DNA of 64,000 nt from Paenibacillus dendritiformis (GTDB taxonomy: Bacteria > Bacillota > Bacilli > Paenibacillales > Paenibacillaceae), in NCBI RefSeq assembly GCF_021654795.1, contig NZ_AP025344.1, positions 3,472,501 through 3,536,500 on the forward strand, in the 5' to 3' direction. A program made the translations under genes and the position numbers. Of the stretch, positions 1-8,215 are shown piece by piece (position 1 is the first letter of the stretch; each line of letters opens with the position of its first letter). Under the pieces are notes generated by a model, which was not told the origin of the DNA, did no database searches, and saw only the letters and a program-made list of their open reading frames with translations.

Positions 1-948
1 TACGAGATTTTTTTGGGGTGGCTGGTGGCAGAGCGCCTCACCGAAGCGGAGCAGACGCGGGATGTGACGCTTTCCGATCTGGAGCAGCTTCGGATGGAGC
101 ATATTACGTCCTTCCGCATTTATTTGACCACATACAAAGAAGCGTCCAATTCGAGAGTGACGGTATCCCGGAAGCTGTCCTCGCTTCGCTCGCTGTTCCA
201 TTATTTAAGCCAGATTGCGGAGGACGATCAATTTTACCCGTTGTTGAAGCGGAACGTCATGGCGAAGATCGAGATCAAGCGCGTACATAAGCCCAAGGAC
301 ACGGCAGCGAAGCTGAAGGGCAAGCTGCTGGAAGAGCAGGAACTGGATGAATTTGTCGAATATGTCCGTACCGGATACGCCCATGATGTCGCCGACAATA
401 AGCAGGCTACCCATGCCCATGCGCTCAATGCGGTGCGCGATGCCGCAATCGTCAGCCTGATCTTGAATTCAGGGCTTCGGGTAAGCGAGGTCGTCAATTT
501 GAATATGGACGATGTCGATATGAACCGGAAGCTGGTCAATGTCTACCGCAAAGGCCATAATGACGACACCTTCAAGACCCCGGTCTATTTTCGGGACAGC
601 GCCAAGCAGCATCTGCAGGATTATATTGACCTCAGATCCGAGCGCTATGCGGCCCCGAAGAAGGAACGCGCCTTCTTCCTCGCCATCAAGAACGGAGAGA
701 AGGAAGGCAAGCGGATGACGAAGCGGGCCATGCAGCAGATGATTCTCAAATACGCGAAGGGGTTCGGGAAGCCGGCTCTGACCGTTCATAAGCTGCGGCA
801 TTCCTTCGCTACGGACTATTATTTGCATAATGATATATACAAGACGAAGGAGCAGCTCGGCCATGCTTCCACAGAGACGACGGAGATCTATGCCCATCTG
901 ACGGACAAGACAATGTCCGAAGCGATCGAGCGCCGGGGAGAGAACTAG
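1..948 (+). CDS. xerS: Tyrosine recombinase, XerS/XerD-like (5' truncated by window edge)
   Basis: A site-specific recombinase of the phage-integrase family. The reading frame is open from base 1, so the true start lies upstream of the window. An N-terminal SAM-like DNA-binding region is followed by a catalytic domain with the family residues visible in order: Arg in GLRVSEV, Lys in YRKGHND, the HxLR box (HKLRHSF), a late His in LGHAST and the nucleophilic Tyr in TEIYAHL. XerS-type enzymes resolve chromosome dimers at dif in some Firmicutes; Paenibacillus genomes carry this type. The specific XerS name rests on overall resemblance and a C-terminus ending soon after the Tyr. A mobile-element integrase is less likely because no element boundaries are visible nearby. 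Confidence 0.8.
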   Translation, partial: YEIFLGWLVAERLTEAEQTRDVTLSDLEQLRMEHITSFRIYLTTYKEASNSRVTVSRKLSSLRSLFHYLSQIAEDDQFYPLLKRNVMAKIEIKRVHKPKDTAAKLKGKLLEEQELDEFVEYVRTGYAHDVADNKQATHAHALNAVRDAAIVSLILNSGLRVSEVVNLNMDDVDMNRKLVNVYRKGHNDDTFKTPVYFRDSAKQHLQDYIDLRSERYAAPKKERAFFLAIKNGEKEGKRMTKRAMQQMILKYAKGFGKPALTVHKLRHSFATDYYLHNDIYKTKEQLGHASTETTEIYAHLTDKTMSEAIERRGEN

Positions 949-1042
949 GCATCGGGCTGTGGCGCTTCATCCAACGCACAACACCCCTTCATCGCATGCA
1001 AACGCCGCCTCTCCCGTGGAGCGACAGGATGGGCGGCGCTGC

Positions 1043-1792
1043 TTATCTTCGCCGGAAGATGCTGCCCGAGCGGCTTCGCGTCTTCGGCGGTTTATATTTC
1101 TTCACCCTCGGCGGGGTATATTTTGACGACTTGTCGTACTCGTTTTTATTCCTGGTGATCGAGCCCCGCGTATTGCTGTCCGACGGCGTACGCTTGAAGA
1201 TGCTCCCTCCGCTACCGACCGTCGAGTCGTTGCTGCTCGTGCCGCGGCGGAAGATCGAACCCTTCCGCTCGACGGTAAGCGGAGGAATCTTCTTCTTCTC
1301 CTCGGTCGTCGGCGCCCGGTATGGCTTAGCTGGCTTATAATCTCCGCGATCCGTATATCCCCGGTAGCCCCCCGCTCCCCGGAGCGAGTCGAACAGCGTA
1401 TCCAACAGCCGATATTGGAGGTACATCTCCAGGAAGCTGCGATCGTAATTGTTCTTCACATATTCCTTGGAATCGACTTCGATCAGGCTGTCTTCCGGTT
1501 TCTCCGGATCCTGCTGAATCTGAATCAGCTGATCGCGGTAGACCAGGAACATTCGCTCGGTACTCGTCTCCGATATCTGCTCCGGCCTGCGCTGCTCCGC
1601 AATCGCCTCGGCCGCCTCCGGCACCGGCGTATTCTCGGCGCGATAGATATAGGAGGTGCTGCTTCCATCCCTCGCCACCGATTCCAACGGATACGATGCG
1701 GACAGATCGATCCGGCCGCAGGCCGCCAGCAACGGAAAGAGAAGGCTGGCGATAATGATCCATTTGACGGCGTTCCAACCCCTTGTATTCAT
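1043..1792 (-). CDS. DUF4247-type lipoprotein
   Basis: A secreted lipoprotein of about 249 residues. I chose the ATG at 1792 because GGAG lies 8 bases before it; a longer frame starting at 1807 would overlap the previous stop as ATGA. The N-terminus is a signal peptide ending in a lipobox-like LLAACG, so Cys is the probable lipidation site. The middle part matches what I recall of DUF4247, and the C-terminal third is low-complexity, rich in Arg, Lys, Ser and Gly, with three GSIF(R/K)R repeats and a basic end. It is the last gene of the pspA operon. Proteins of this family are found beside DUF4178 and DUF350 genes; the function is unknown. Confidence 0.72.
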   Translation of the reverse strand: MNTRGWNAVKWIIIASLLFPLLAACGRIDLSASYPLESVARDGSSTSYIYRAENTPVPEAAEAIAEQRRPEQISETSTERMFLVYRDQLIQIQQDPEKPEDSLIEVDSKEYVKNNYDRSFLEMYLQYRLLDTLFDSLRGAGGYRGYTDRGDYKPAKPYRAPTTEEKKKIPPLTVERKGSIFRRGTSSNDSTVGSGGSIFKRTPSDSNTRGSITRNKNEYDKSSKYTPPRVKKYKPPKTRSRSGSIFRRR

Positions 1793-1803
1793 GGCGGGGC
1801 TCC

Positions 1804-2310
1804 TCATGATCGGCGGATGATGCGCACATCCGCCGCGATGACCGCTTCGCCTTCATACAACTGGAAGCGCCCATCCTGCCATTCAATGCGGAGCAGCTTC
1901 CGGTCGTCGGACTGGTATTGCCACACATACTGCTCCCCGGCTCCGCCGAAGGGCGTCTGGCCGGTGCAGGTCACTCTGCCGTCATATTGATCCTCCAGAT
2001 AGAACCATTTTCCGTCGAGATCGATCTCGGTCGGAACCTCCTCCACCGAATCAAGCCGTCCGTCAATCCCCTGATATAAGCTGTAATAAGGCTGTTCCCG
2101 CTGTTCCACATGCAAATACCGTATATTCGCCCCGTCGCGCAGGGTCACCCAGGTTCCCGGGCGAATCCGCCAATCGGTCCGGCCGACGACTTCATAGCTG
2201 ATCAAAGAGACTTCGCAAATGTCTCCCGGCTCCAGCATGGACGGTTTTCTTTCCGGCTTCGGCGCTTCGGGCTTGGCCACTATGTTTTTGATTCGTTTCC
2301 ACAAGCTCAT
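1804..2310 (-). CDS. DUF4178-type protein
   Basis: A cytoplasmic protein of 168 residues with no signal or membrane segment. Its start has AGGAGA seven bases upstream. It consists mainly of a beta-rich domain with alternating aromatic and charged residues (PGTWVTLRDG, YSLYQGIDG, KWFYLEDQYD) that resembles the DUF4178 family. It lies 31 bases after the DUF350 gene and is coupled to the lipoprotein gene downstream. Its role is unknown, but the recurrent PspA/DUF350/DUF4178/DUF4247 neighbourhood suggests a part in envelope stress or membrane maintenance. Confidence 0.7.
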   Translation of the reverse strand: MSLWKRIKNIVAKPEAPKPERKPSMLEPGDICEVSLISYEVVGRTDWRIRPGTWVTLRDGANIRYLHVEQREQPYYSLYQGIDGRLDSVEEVPTEIDLDGKWFYLEDQYDGRVTCTGQTPFGGAGEQYVWQYQSDDRKLLRIEWQDGRFQLYEGEAVIAADVRIIRRS

Positions 2311-2341
2311 CCGTATCTCTCCTTCCGTTGCCCTCTGTCCG

Positions 2342-2746
2342 TTACAGACAAGCGGCGATGATGAGCGCGCCTACGATATGCATCGAACCAGCCACGAGGG
2401 CGTATGACATGCGCCCTTCCTTCGTGCCTTCCTCCAAATTCATGGCGAACACGCTCCGGAACAACAGGCGGAGAATGAATTCCAAAATGAGGAGGATAAC
2501 GAAGGAGACGGCCAACATGAACAGCGCCTCGCCCAGACTATAGGCAACCTTAATCGAACTCGACAGGATGAATCCTTGCGAGAAGAGCTTCATCACGAAG
2601 CGGGTTGTCACGGCAACGTTCCCTGCCCGCATTTCTTGAATATCATTGTAACCCGTGAACAGCGAATCCACGAACATAAGCAAGAACAGGAGCAGGGCTC
2701 CTGTTGCCGTCCATATCGCGATCCCGGCAATATTGTCGAGAATCAT
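2342..2746 (-). CDS. DUF350 (YjfL-like) membrane protein
   Basis: A small integral membrane protein of about 134 residues with four predicted helices (around residues 8-28, 45-65, 70-95 and 110-132). The ATG at 2746 is preferred because AGGGGAG lies ten bases upstream; a GTG at 2758 would abut that ribosome site. The pattern of two hydrophobic hairpins fits the DUF350/YjfL family. It sits between pspA and the DUF4178 gene in the same orientation, suggesting a membrane component acting with PspA. Confidence 0.75.
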   Translation of the reverse strand: MILDNIAGIAIWTATGALLLFLLMFVDSLFTGYNDIQEMRAGNVAVTTRFVMKLFSQGFILSSSIKVAYSLGEALFMLAVSFVILLILEFILRLLFRSVFAMNLEEGTKEGRMSYALVAGSMHIVGALIIAACL

Positions 2747-2835
2747 GTTATCCTGCACTCCCCTTACCGTTCGATGAGATCTCCGTACCTATTGGTTAAG
2801 AAGGACGCTTGCCCTTGCGGCAAGCGTCCCTGATC

Positions 2836-3510
2836 TTACTCTGCGGACTTATTGTATTTTTGCATAATGGCCGCGAGTTCGTCCTCGACATCCTTGTTCT
2901 TGCCCAGCTTGGCGAACTCATCGTCAAGCGATTTGGAAGAACCGTTCATCTCGTTCGAGGCCTCGGCTTGAGCTTCCATCGCCAGCATTTTGTCTTCCAT
3001 CCGCTTCAATCCGGACATGGCCGTATCGGAGCTGAAGCCTGCCATCGCCTTGTTGATTTCCGTCTGGGCCTTCGCCGCGTTATAGCGCGCCACGAGCGTC
3101 TCGCGCTTGTTCTTCATGTCGGAATACTGCTTCCGCATCTCGTCCAGCTTCGCGCGAAGATTGTCGGCGGATGCCTTGTTCTGCTCGTAGCTCGCCTTGA
3201 ATTCATTCATCTTCTCCTCGGCGGCTTTTTTCTCCTCCAGCGCCCGGCGGGCAAGATCCAGATTATCGGCCTGCACGGCGATATGGGCCTGCTCCTCGCG
3301 CTTCTTCACCAGCGCGGCCTGCTCCTCGTACGATTGCTTGAAGCGCTTCTCGATCGCGATCTGCTGAGCTACTGCACGTTCTGCCTCCTCCAGATCCTCT
3401 TGCATGTCGCGCAAGTATTGATCGGTCATCTTGATCGGATCTTCGGCTTTCTCAATCAGCGCATAAATGTTGGACATGGTTACATCACGCAAGCGTTTGA
3501 ATAATGACAT
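2836..3510 (-). CDS. pspA: PspA/IM30 family phage-shock protein
   Basis: A peripheral membrane protein of 224 residues that in this family oligomerises on damaged membranes and helps keep proton impermeability. The N-terminus starts with MSLFKRLRD and an amphipathic helix followed by EKAEDPIKMTDQYLRDMQ, the typical PspA head. Residues 25-185 are almost continuous coiled coil rich in Glu, Lys, Ala and Gln. GGGAGG precedes the ATG by eight bases. It is the first gene of a four-gene operon and has an exact sigma-W-type promoter upstream (3604-3629), as does pspA of Bacillus subtilis. Confidence 0.92.
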   Translation of the reverse strand: MSLFKRLRDVTMSNIYALIEKAEDPIKMTDQYLRDMQEDLEEAERAVAQQIAIEKRFKQSYEEQAALVKKREEQAHIAVQADNLDLARRALEEKKAAEEKMNEFKASYEQNKASADNLRAKLDEMRKQYSDMKNKRETLVARYNAAKAQTEINKAMAGFSSDTAMSGLKRMEDKMLAMEAQAEASNEMNGSSKSLDDEFAKLGKNKDVEDELAAIMQKYNKSAE

Positions 3511-3603
3511 GGACAGTTCCTCCCTATGCAGTCTTATTCCTCAGAGTATCCGGGTAGCCTTGGATTCCTGGGCATGTTGTTAATCCGTCTTTATACCCAT
3601 ACA

Positions 3604-3629
3604 TACGAATGGAATCCGACGTTGTTTCA
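3604..3629 (-). promoter_or_regulatory. Sigma-W-type ECF promoter for pspA operon
   Basis: On the minus strand the sequence reads TGAAAC, 16 bases, CGTA, the consensus of the Bacillus sigma-W (ECF) promoter. It lies about 95 bases before the pspA start. B. subtilis pspA (ydjF) is a known sigma-W target, so both position and sequence agree. Whether this organism's ECF sigma factor is a true SigW orthologue is inferred. Confidence 0.75.
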
Positions 3630-3696
3630 CTTTTTTTTCTTTTCCTATTTTAGCATGCGCAGCAGAAGAAAAATAGCGGTCGCCGGAGGTGTCCGA

Positions 3697-3736
3697 CAAA
3701 AAGAAAATGCCGGGGCCGTCACGGCGGCCTCGGCAT
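3697..3736 (-). terminator. Intrinsic terminator after the LpdD-like gene
   Basis: On the minus strand a 12-13 bp GC-rich stem (TGCCGAGGCCG / CGGCCCCGGCA with a small mismatch) and a short GTGA loop is followed by TTTTCTTTTT. It closes the pyrK-pyrD-LpdD-like unit before the pspA promoter. Confidence 0.85.
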
Positions 3737-3741
3737 AATTA

Positions 3742-4104
3742 TCACACTTCCCGGCGAACCCGGTCCAATTCGGCGGTGAATTGCCGCCATGCCTGCTCCA
3801 CGACCAGCGGGATATGTTCCTTCCTCAGCTGGTCGTAATGAATGCCGGCGGCGACGGTTACGGTCGTCCCCAGCGCTTCCGAGGCGCGGAGGGCCATGGC
3901 GGCGGCAAGCTCGTCCTCACGATGCCCGGGAACGGCATGTGTGGCGGCCTTCCACTGTCCCGCCGCATTCCATGAGGTCGATACGGCGCCAATATGCGCC
4001 TCCCCCCCGGTCAGGAGGAACAGCCAATCCCGGCCTTGCCGTATCGCCTGTACCCGAATATCGGCCCCAGGGAGAGCCGCTTCCTTAGAGCCCCCGCTCA
4101 TCAT
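3742..4104 (-). CDS. Small LpdD-like (prenylated-flavin chaperone-like) protein
   Basis: A protein of 120 residues. The central motif [13 protein letters not shown] and the later [13 protein letters not shown] followed by a [14 protein letters not shown] strand resemble the LpdD-like domain, named after the small subunit that helps prenyl-FMN loading of gallate decarboxylase. The start overlaps the pyrD stop by four bases, so it is translationally coupled to pyrD. No UbiD-type decarboxylase is visible in the window, so an actual role with prenylated flavin is uncertain. Family assignment is from motif memory. Confidence 0.5.
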   Translation of the reverse strand: MMSGGSKEAALPGADIRVQAIRQGRDWLFLLTGGEAHIGAVSTSWNAAGQWKAATHAVPGHREDELAAAMALRASEALGTTVTVAAGIHYDQLRKEHIPLVVEQAWRQFTAELDRVRREV

Positions 4105-5033
4105 ATAATTCCCCGAATTTCATCCAAACTATGAATATTCTCTTTTTCCATAAAGGCCGTCAGACCGTTCAGCAGATCTTCGCCTGCCCGCAGATTCATG
4201 AAATTGTACGTACCGATCTGGACCACTTCGGCTCCCGCCATAATAAATTCAATGATATCTTCCGAAGAGGAAATGCCGCCCATTCCCATAACGGGAATCG
4301 TGACCGCCTGCGCGACTTGATGAACCATGCGCAGCGCAATCGGCTTGATAGCCGGGCCCGACAGCCCCGCATACGTATTTTGGAACACACTGCGACGCTG
4401 GTGGATATCTATTTTCATGCCGGAGAAAGTATTGACGAGCGACACGCATTCCGCTCCCTCTTCCTCGCACATGACCGCCATATCGACCACATTCTCCGCA
4501 TTCGGCGACAGCTTCACCGCCAGCGGCAGCGAGGTGACCTGACGGACTTCGCGAATCACATCCCGGGCGACCTCGGTTCGGATTCCGAAGGCCATGCCGC
4601 CCTCCTTCACATTGGGGCATGATATATTCAATTCGATCATGTCGACTGCAGGCCGGCTTAATTTGCGGCGGTCCTCGGCATCCTTTGTAATTTTCAGCGC
4701 GCCTAGCAGATAATCCTCGATCGTGCTTCCGCCAAGATTAGCGATTTTGACCGGTTCTATCTTTTCCCAGAACTTCATCTCCTCCTGAAGAAACGCATCG
4801 ACGCCCGGATTTTCCAACCCGACGCTATTCAGTATGCCGCTTGCGGTTTCCCAGATGCGCGTGCCCTCGTTCCCTGGACGCGGTTGTAAGGTCAGTCCTT
4901 TGGAGGCGATGCCGCCAAGCTGATTGATATCATAGTATCGGGCATATTCCTGCCCGAAGCCGAATGTGCCGGAAGCCATGACAAGCGGGTTTTTGAATTC
5001 AATTCCCGCCACATTACACGCTAAGCTTCTCAT
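4101..5033 (-). CDS. pyrD: Dihydroorotate dehydrogenase B, catalytic subunit
   Basis: A flavoprotein of 310 residues that oxidises dihydroorotate to orotate in pyrimidine synthesis. It shows the class 1B features: N-terminal [16 protein letters not shown], substrate loop [11 protein letters not shown] with the catalytic Cys of class 1B enzymes, LAVKLSPN with the FMN-binding Lys, and the phosphate-binding end [15 protein letters not shown] and VVQIGT. A GGAGGTG site precedes the ATG. It overlaps the end of pyrK by 20 bases, matching the heterotetramer of PyrD with PyrK. It stands apart from other pyr genes here. Confidence 0.95.
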   Translation of the reverse strand: MRSLACNVAGIEFKNPLVMASGTFGFGQEYARYYDINQLGGIASKGLTLQPRPGNEGTRIWETASGILNSVGLENPGVDAFLQEEMKFWEKIEPVKIANLGGSTIEDYLLGALKITKDAEDRRKLSRPAVDMIELNISCPNVKEGGMAFGIRTEVARDVIREVRQVTSLPLAVKLSPNAENVVDMAVMCEEEGAECVSLVNTFSGMKIDIHQRRSVFQNTYAGLSGPAIKPIALRMVHQVAQAVTIPVMGMGGISSSEDIIEFIMAGAEVVQIGTYNFMNLRAGEDLLNGLTAFMEKENIHSLDEIRGII

Positions 5034-5715
5034 GCCACGCCACCTCCTGTGCCTGAAATACAGGTCCGTCTGAGCAGACCTTGCGGTTGCCGCTTGCCGT
5101 TCTCACGGAGCACCCGTAGCAGGCTCCAATGCCGCAAGCCATTCTCTTCTCCAGTGAGACGAACAGCTTCGTCTCCAACCCTTCCGCCATGCGGGCAGCC
5201 GCCTCCATCATTCTTAGCGGCCCGCATACAAAAATATTGTCGTATTGCTTCATATCGACTTCAAGAAGCATATTCGCATCGACCCGGACGACAAGCTCGC
5301 TCGCATAGGGAACGAACGCTTCCGTCATATAAGAAGCCCCCCGGAATCCGAGATAAATATCCGGCTTGTCCAGCTGTCTCGCCGTGTACAGCAGGGGCGC
5401 GATGCCGATGCCTCCGCCGAGTAACGCGGTCTTTCCCTCCACTTCGGGAAAACCGTTGCCAAACGGCCCCTCAAGCTGAATCGAATCGCCCGGGCGAAGG
5501 CTGGCGAACCGGGCCGTTCCTTCGCCGCCGGCTTTGTAGAGAAATTGGATAGAGCCCGGCTCCAAATTGTGAATACTTATCGGGCGTGACAGAACTGGAT
5601 AATGGTTCCATGCCCGGAGCATATAGAATTGCCCCATCCGCCCCGCAAAAGCGCCTTCTACTGTCATGAGATAAACATCTTGAGCTATCTGATTGTTGGT
5701 AAGAATCTTATGCAC
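5014..5715 (-). CDS. pyrK: Dihydroorotate dehydrogenase B, electron transfer subunit
   Basis: The iron-sulfur/FAD subunit (about 233 residues) that passes electrons from PyrD to NAD+. I chose the GTG at 5715 because AAAGGAG lies eight bases upstream and the protein then begins in the usual place ([16 protein letters not shown]); the open frame continues further upstream without family similarity. It has the FAD motif RPISIHN, a nucleotide-binding [10 protein letters not shown], and a [2Fe-2S] cluster CGIGACYGC followed by a fourth Cys (KVCSDGPVF). It is the first gene of the unit and is divergent from the polysaccharide deacetylase. Confidence 0.93.
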   Translation of the reverse strand: MHKILTNNQIAQDVYLMTVEGAFAGRMGQFYMLRAWNHYPVLSRPISIHNLEPGSIQFLYKAGGEGTARFASLRPGDSIQLEGPFGNGFPEVEGKTALLGGGIGIAPLLYTARQLDKPDIYLGFRGASYMTEAFVPYASELVVRVDANMLLEVDMKQYDNIFVCGPLRMMEAAARMAEGLETKLFVSLEKRMACGIGACYGCSVRTASGNRKVCSDGPVFQAQEVAWHEKLSV

Positions 5716-5860
5716 GTGTTTGCTCCTTTGTTCACCTTTAGCAATTCTACTATGCCTGTAACGGCGCCATTCCTCTGTGACGCAGGTCACGTTCGGCATA
5801 AATCGGGCCCAGAACGGACATAACAAGAAGACAGGTGCAATCGGGAAAGGAGGAAGATCA

Positions 5861-6961
5861 TTGCGGACAAAACAGATATGCTGCCTGCTGGTATGCCTGG
5901 TAGTGGTGGCCGGCTGCTTTCCGCGTTCCCACCAGGCGGCCCCGGATCCGAAGCTGAATTCATTGGAAACGGACCAGCCACCTTCAGAGATGGCACGACA
6001 GCCAAGCCAGGAAGCGGCGCAACGAGCTGAGACAGGCCAGCGCACGATCTCCTTCGTCCTGCAGGACAAGCCGCATCCTCTGCCGCATCAGCCCCTGCCT
6101 TTGCCCAAGTTCCACTTGACAATGAAGGGAGCTGCCAAAACGGAAGGCGCTAAGGAAAAAGTCGAATCCGACTCCTTGGTACGGAAGAGTGCAGTACAGA
6201 ATTCCGCCATGAAACAAAAGGAGCCACCGATCCCGGAGCCAGCTCAATCCGCTTCGCAGAACACTAAATCCGGAATAAGCCAGCACCATTTGAGCCTGGC
6301 GCAACTCCGAATGAAATACCCGCATATTTTCAAGCTTCATGGCTCTAAGCGCGGACTGCGCCGGGTAGCCCTTACCTTCGATGATGTCCCTGATAACCGG
6401 ATAACCCCGCTTGTGCTCGACATTTTGCGGGAGCATAACATTCGCGCTACCTTCTTCCTCGTGGGCTCTCGGGCCAAAGCCCATCCCGACCTGGTTCGGC
6501 GAATCGTCCGGGAAGGCCATATTATCGGCAATCATTCTTACAGCCATCCCTTGATGACCAAGCTGTCACTTCCTGCCTTCGAGCAGCAAGTGAAGGATGC
6601 GGAACGGGTAATTGAAGAGATAATTGGTTACAAGCCAAGATTTTATCGCCCTCCCTTCGGGGAAATCAATGAAGAGCAGTTAAAGTGGGCAGGGGATCAC
6701 GGCTATCTGGTCGTCAATTGGGACGTCGATTCCAACGACTGGCGGGGCTTGAACGCCAGAGAAGTATATAACAACGTAATCAACGCCGTCAGACCCGGCT
6801 CAATCGTCCTTCAACATGCCGGGGGAAGCAAGCAAAACGGTTACTTGCAAGGAACGGTCAAAGCCCTGCCCTCCATCATCAAGGAATTGAAGAAGCAGCG
6901 TTACCGTTTTGTCACCGTGCCCGAGCTGCTCCAGGACCGGAAAGATAAAAAAGACAATTGA
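5861..6961 (+). CDS. Lipoprotein polysaccharide deacetylase (NodB domain)
   Basis: An exported carbohydrate esterase family 4 enzyme of about 366 residues. The TTG at 5861 is chosen because AAAGGAGG lies nine bases before it and the protein then starts with a short basic signal peptide ending in a lipobox (LVVVAGC). Residues 20-165 are a Pro/Gln/Lys-rich linker. The catalytic NodB domain begins about residue 170, with TFDDVPD (the metal-binding Asp pair), the NHSYSHP His motif, RPPFGE, WDVDSNDW and IVLQHAGG. The usual TFDDGPD Gly is Val here. The likely substrate is peptidoglycan or another cell-wall glycan at the outer membrane face. Confidence 0.9.
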   Translation: MRTKQICCLLVCLVVVAGCFPRSHQAAPDPKLNSLETDQPPSEMARQPSQEAAQRAETGQRTISFVLQDKPHPLPHQPLPLPKFHLTMKGAAKTEGAKEKVESDSLVRKSAVQNSAMKQKEPPIPEPAQSASQNTKSGISQHHLSLAQLRMKYPHIFKLHGSKRGLRRVALTFDDVPDNRITPLVLDILREHNIRATFFLVGSRAKAHPDLVRRIVREGHIIGNHSYSHPLMTKLSLPAFEQQVKDAERVIEEIIGYKPRFYRPPFGEINEEQLKWAGDHGYLVVNWDVDSNDWRGLNAREVYNNVINAVRPGSIVLQHAGGSKQNGYLQGTVKALPSIIKELKKQRYRFVTVPELLQDRKDKKDN

Positions 6962-6972
6962 AGCCCTGAAAT

Positions 6973-7008
6973 GCAAAAACAACCCCTGCCACAAGATGGA
7001 CAGGGGTT
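6973..7008 (-). terminator. Intrinsic terminator after LysM/3D gene
   Basis: On the minus strand AACCCCTG, a 12-base loop, CAGGGGTT, then GTTTTTGC. It lies 19 bases after the stop of the LysM/3D gene. The hairpin may also stop transcripts from the convergent deacetylase gene, though the U-run is only on the minus strand. Confidence 0.8.
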
Positions 7009-7026
7009 GAATGATGTTGATATGAA

Positions 7027-7794
7027 TTATGAAATTATATATACTTCGACATTCTGAATGCCGAAAGTGCTGCCGGTCTTCTTGCTGACAGGCACGAAAA
7101 TATCAAGCCGGTTGCCATTGATGGCGCCGCCGATATCGCGAGCTTCCGCGATGAATCCGCCTTGCGGCAGATGCTTGAACTGATAGCCGGTAATGAACAG
7201 CTTTGTTCCCAATGGAATCTTCTTCGGATCCACGGCTACCGTCCCCAGCTTCAATGGGTTGCCGAAGTAATCGACTGCGCCCCATTTTCCGTTTTCACTC
7301 GCATGGGCCGTATATGCCGTGGCCTTCATGTTCAATTTCTTTTTATAGGTCATCTCCTTGCCGGAGACGGTAAGTACGTTATTCTTAGCAGCTTGCGGAG
7401 CCTGCTTCGCTTTCTCCTGCACTTGCTCCTTAACCGCCGATGCCTTTTCCGCAGCAGCTGCCGGCTCGTCCGCTGCTGCTGCAGCCTTACCCGCTGCCGA
7501 TGCGGTCTCATCCATGTCCGCTTCTATCAAAGCAGCGTTCTGATCTTCCACCGCAAGACCTTGCAAGGTCTTTTTCGGAAGCTCCAGCTTCAACCCTCCA
7601 TAAATATTCCGAGCATCGATGTTCGGGTTCGCCTTCATCAAGACGTCCAGATCAATATTATGCTTCTTCGCTAGAGAGTAAAAAGTGTCCCCGTCTTGGG
7701 CGATGTAAGGCTCAGCATATGCCGGCATGATTTGAAATACAAGATTTAATCCCAGCACTGCCGCTGCAAGCTTTAATGTCGTTCTTTTCCGCAT
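7027..7794 (-). CDS. LysM and 3D domain cell-wall protein (YocH-like)
   Basis: A secreted wall-associated protein of about 255 residues. I chose the ATG at 7794 because AAGGAGGA lies eleven bases upstream and the protein then starts with the signal peptide MRKRTTLKLAAAV ending near AYA-EP. A LysM domain follows (residues 30-72: GDTFYSLAKKHNIDLDVLMKANP). Residues 90-145 are an Ala/Glu/Lys linker. The C-terminal 3D domain carries the three Asp-containing motifs typical of this fold: the VDYFG region, VAVDPKKIPLGTKLFI and ARDIGGAINGNRLDIFV. Such proteins are muralytic or autolysin-like. It has a c-di-AMP riboswitch leader and a possible WalR box, both known controls of similar wall hydrolases. 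Confidence 0.88.
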   Translation of the reverse strand: MRKRTTLKLAAAVLGLNLVFQIMPAYAEPYIAQDGDTFYSLAKKHNIDLDVLMKANPNIDARNIYGGLKLELPKKTLQGLAVEDQNAALIEADMDETASAAGKAAAAADEPAAAAEKASAVKEQVQEKAKQAPQAAKNNVLTVSGKEMTYKKKLNMKATAYTAHASENGKWGAVDYFGNPLKLGTVAVDPKKIPLGTKLFITGYQFKHLPQGGFIAEARDIGGAINGNRLDIFVPVSKKTGSTFGIQNVEVYIIS

Positions 7795-7814
7795 ATGGTG
7801 TATGTTCCTCCTTA

Positions 7815-7965
7815 AGCTAGCCTGCGAGGTTAGTTGTCGGATTCGGGTCAAGGAGTACCCTACATGCTGGCCACCCGCCAGTTCTGATTCACCCCAAGGC
7901 GCTCATCCCGTTGTGAAATGAACACCGGTCAATCATCCCCCGTACTATGTTCGGCTCGAATTGCA
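7815..7965 (-). ncRNA. c-di-AMP riboswitch (ydaO/yuaA motif)
   Basis: Reading the minus strand toward the LysM/3D gene, the leader contains the conserved ydaO-motif blocks in order: a CGGGGGA block, TTGGGGTGAATC, CCGAATCCGACA, and CTAACCTCGCAGGC directly before the ribosome site. These match the consensus as I remember it. This RNA class binds cyclic di-AMP, usually turning expression off, and often precedes cell-wall hydrolase genes. The 5' boundary is approximate. Confidence 0.85.
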
Positions 7966-8095
7966 GCATATCACAATTTTGTAACCTGTGCGCATGCAGT
8001 TAATGGAAATTAAGCCACAACATGCTTCAGAATCCTATGAACTGGGCCAAAATGACTTATGAAATCGCTTCATTCCGTCCATAAGGAATCAGGTA

Positions 8096-8112
8096 TGTAA
8101 CAAAATTGTAAC
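8096..8112 (+). promoter_or_regulatory. Candidate WalR (YycF) box
   Basis: The sequence TGTAAC, five bases, TGTAAC fits the WalR consensus TGTWAH-N5-TGTWAH exactly. It lies about 130 bases upstream of the riboswitch for a YocH-like gene, and yocH is a classic WalR target in B. subtilis. The box is on the plus strand while the gene is on the minus strand, so its effect cannot be told from sequence. Confidence 0.45.
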
Positions 8113-8123
8113 CAGCGATTACT

Positions 8124-8151
8124 ACTATATCATAGATTACAAATTTGTAAA
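8124..8151 (-). promoter_or_regulatory. Possible promoter for LysM/3D gene
   Basis: On the minus strand TTTACA, 16 bases, TATAGT. It would give a transcript with about 150 bases before the riboswitch. It is the best sigma-A-like match upstream of the leader, but the region is AT-rich and chance matches are possible. Confidence 0.35.
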
Positions 8152-8215
8152 CAGTTTTGCCCCTTCCTCATATTGGTGATGTCTAATTTCCTGTTGGCAC
8201 GCGGCTTGCTCGTAC

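Noticed and set aside
1..948. Integrase of a genomic island
   Set aside because: No att repeats, tRNA or phage genes follow; housekeeping-type genes continue directly, and the protein fits a XerS-like chromosomal recombinase.
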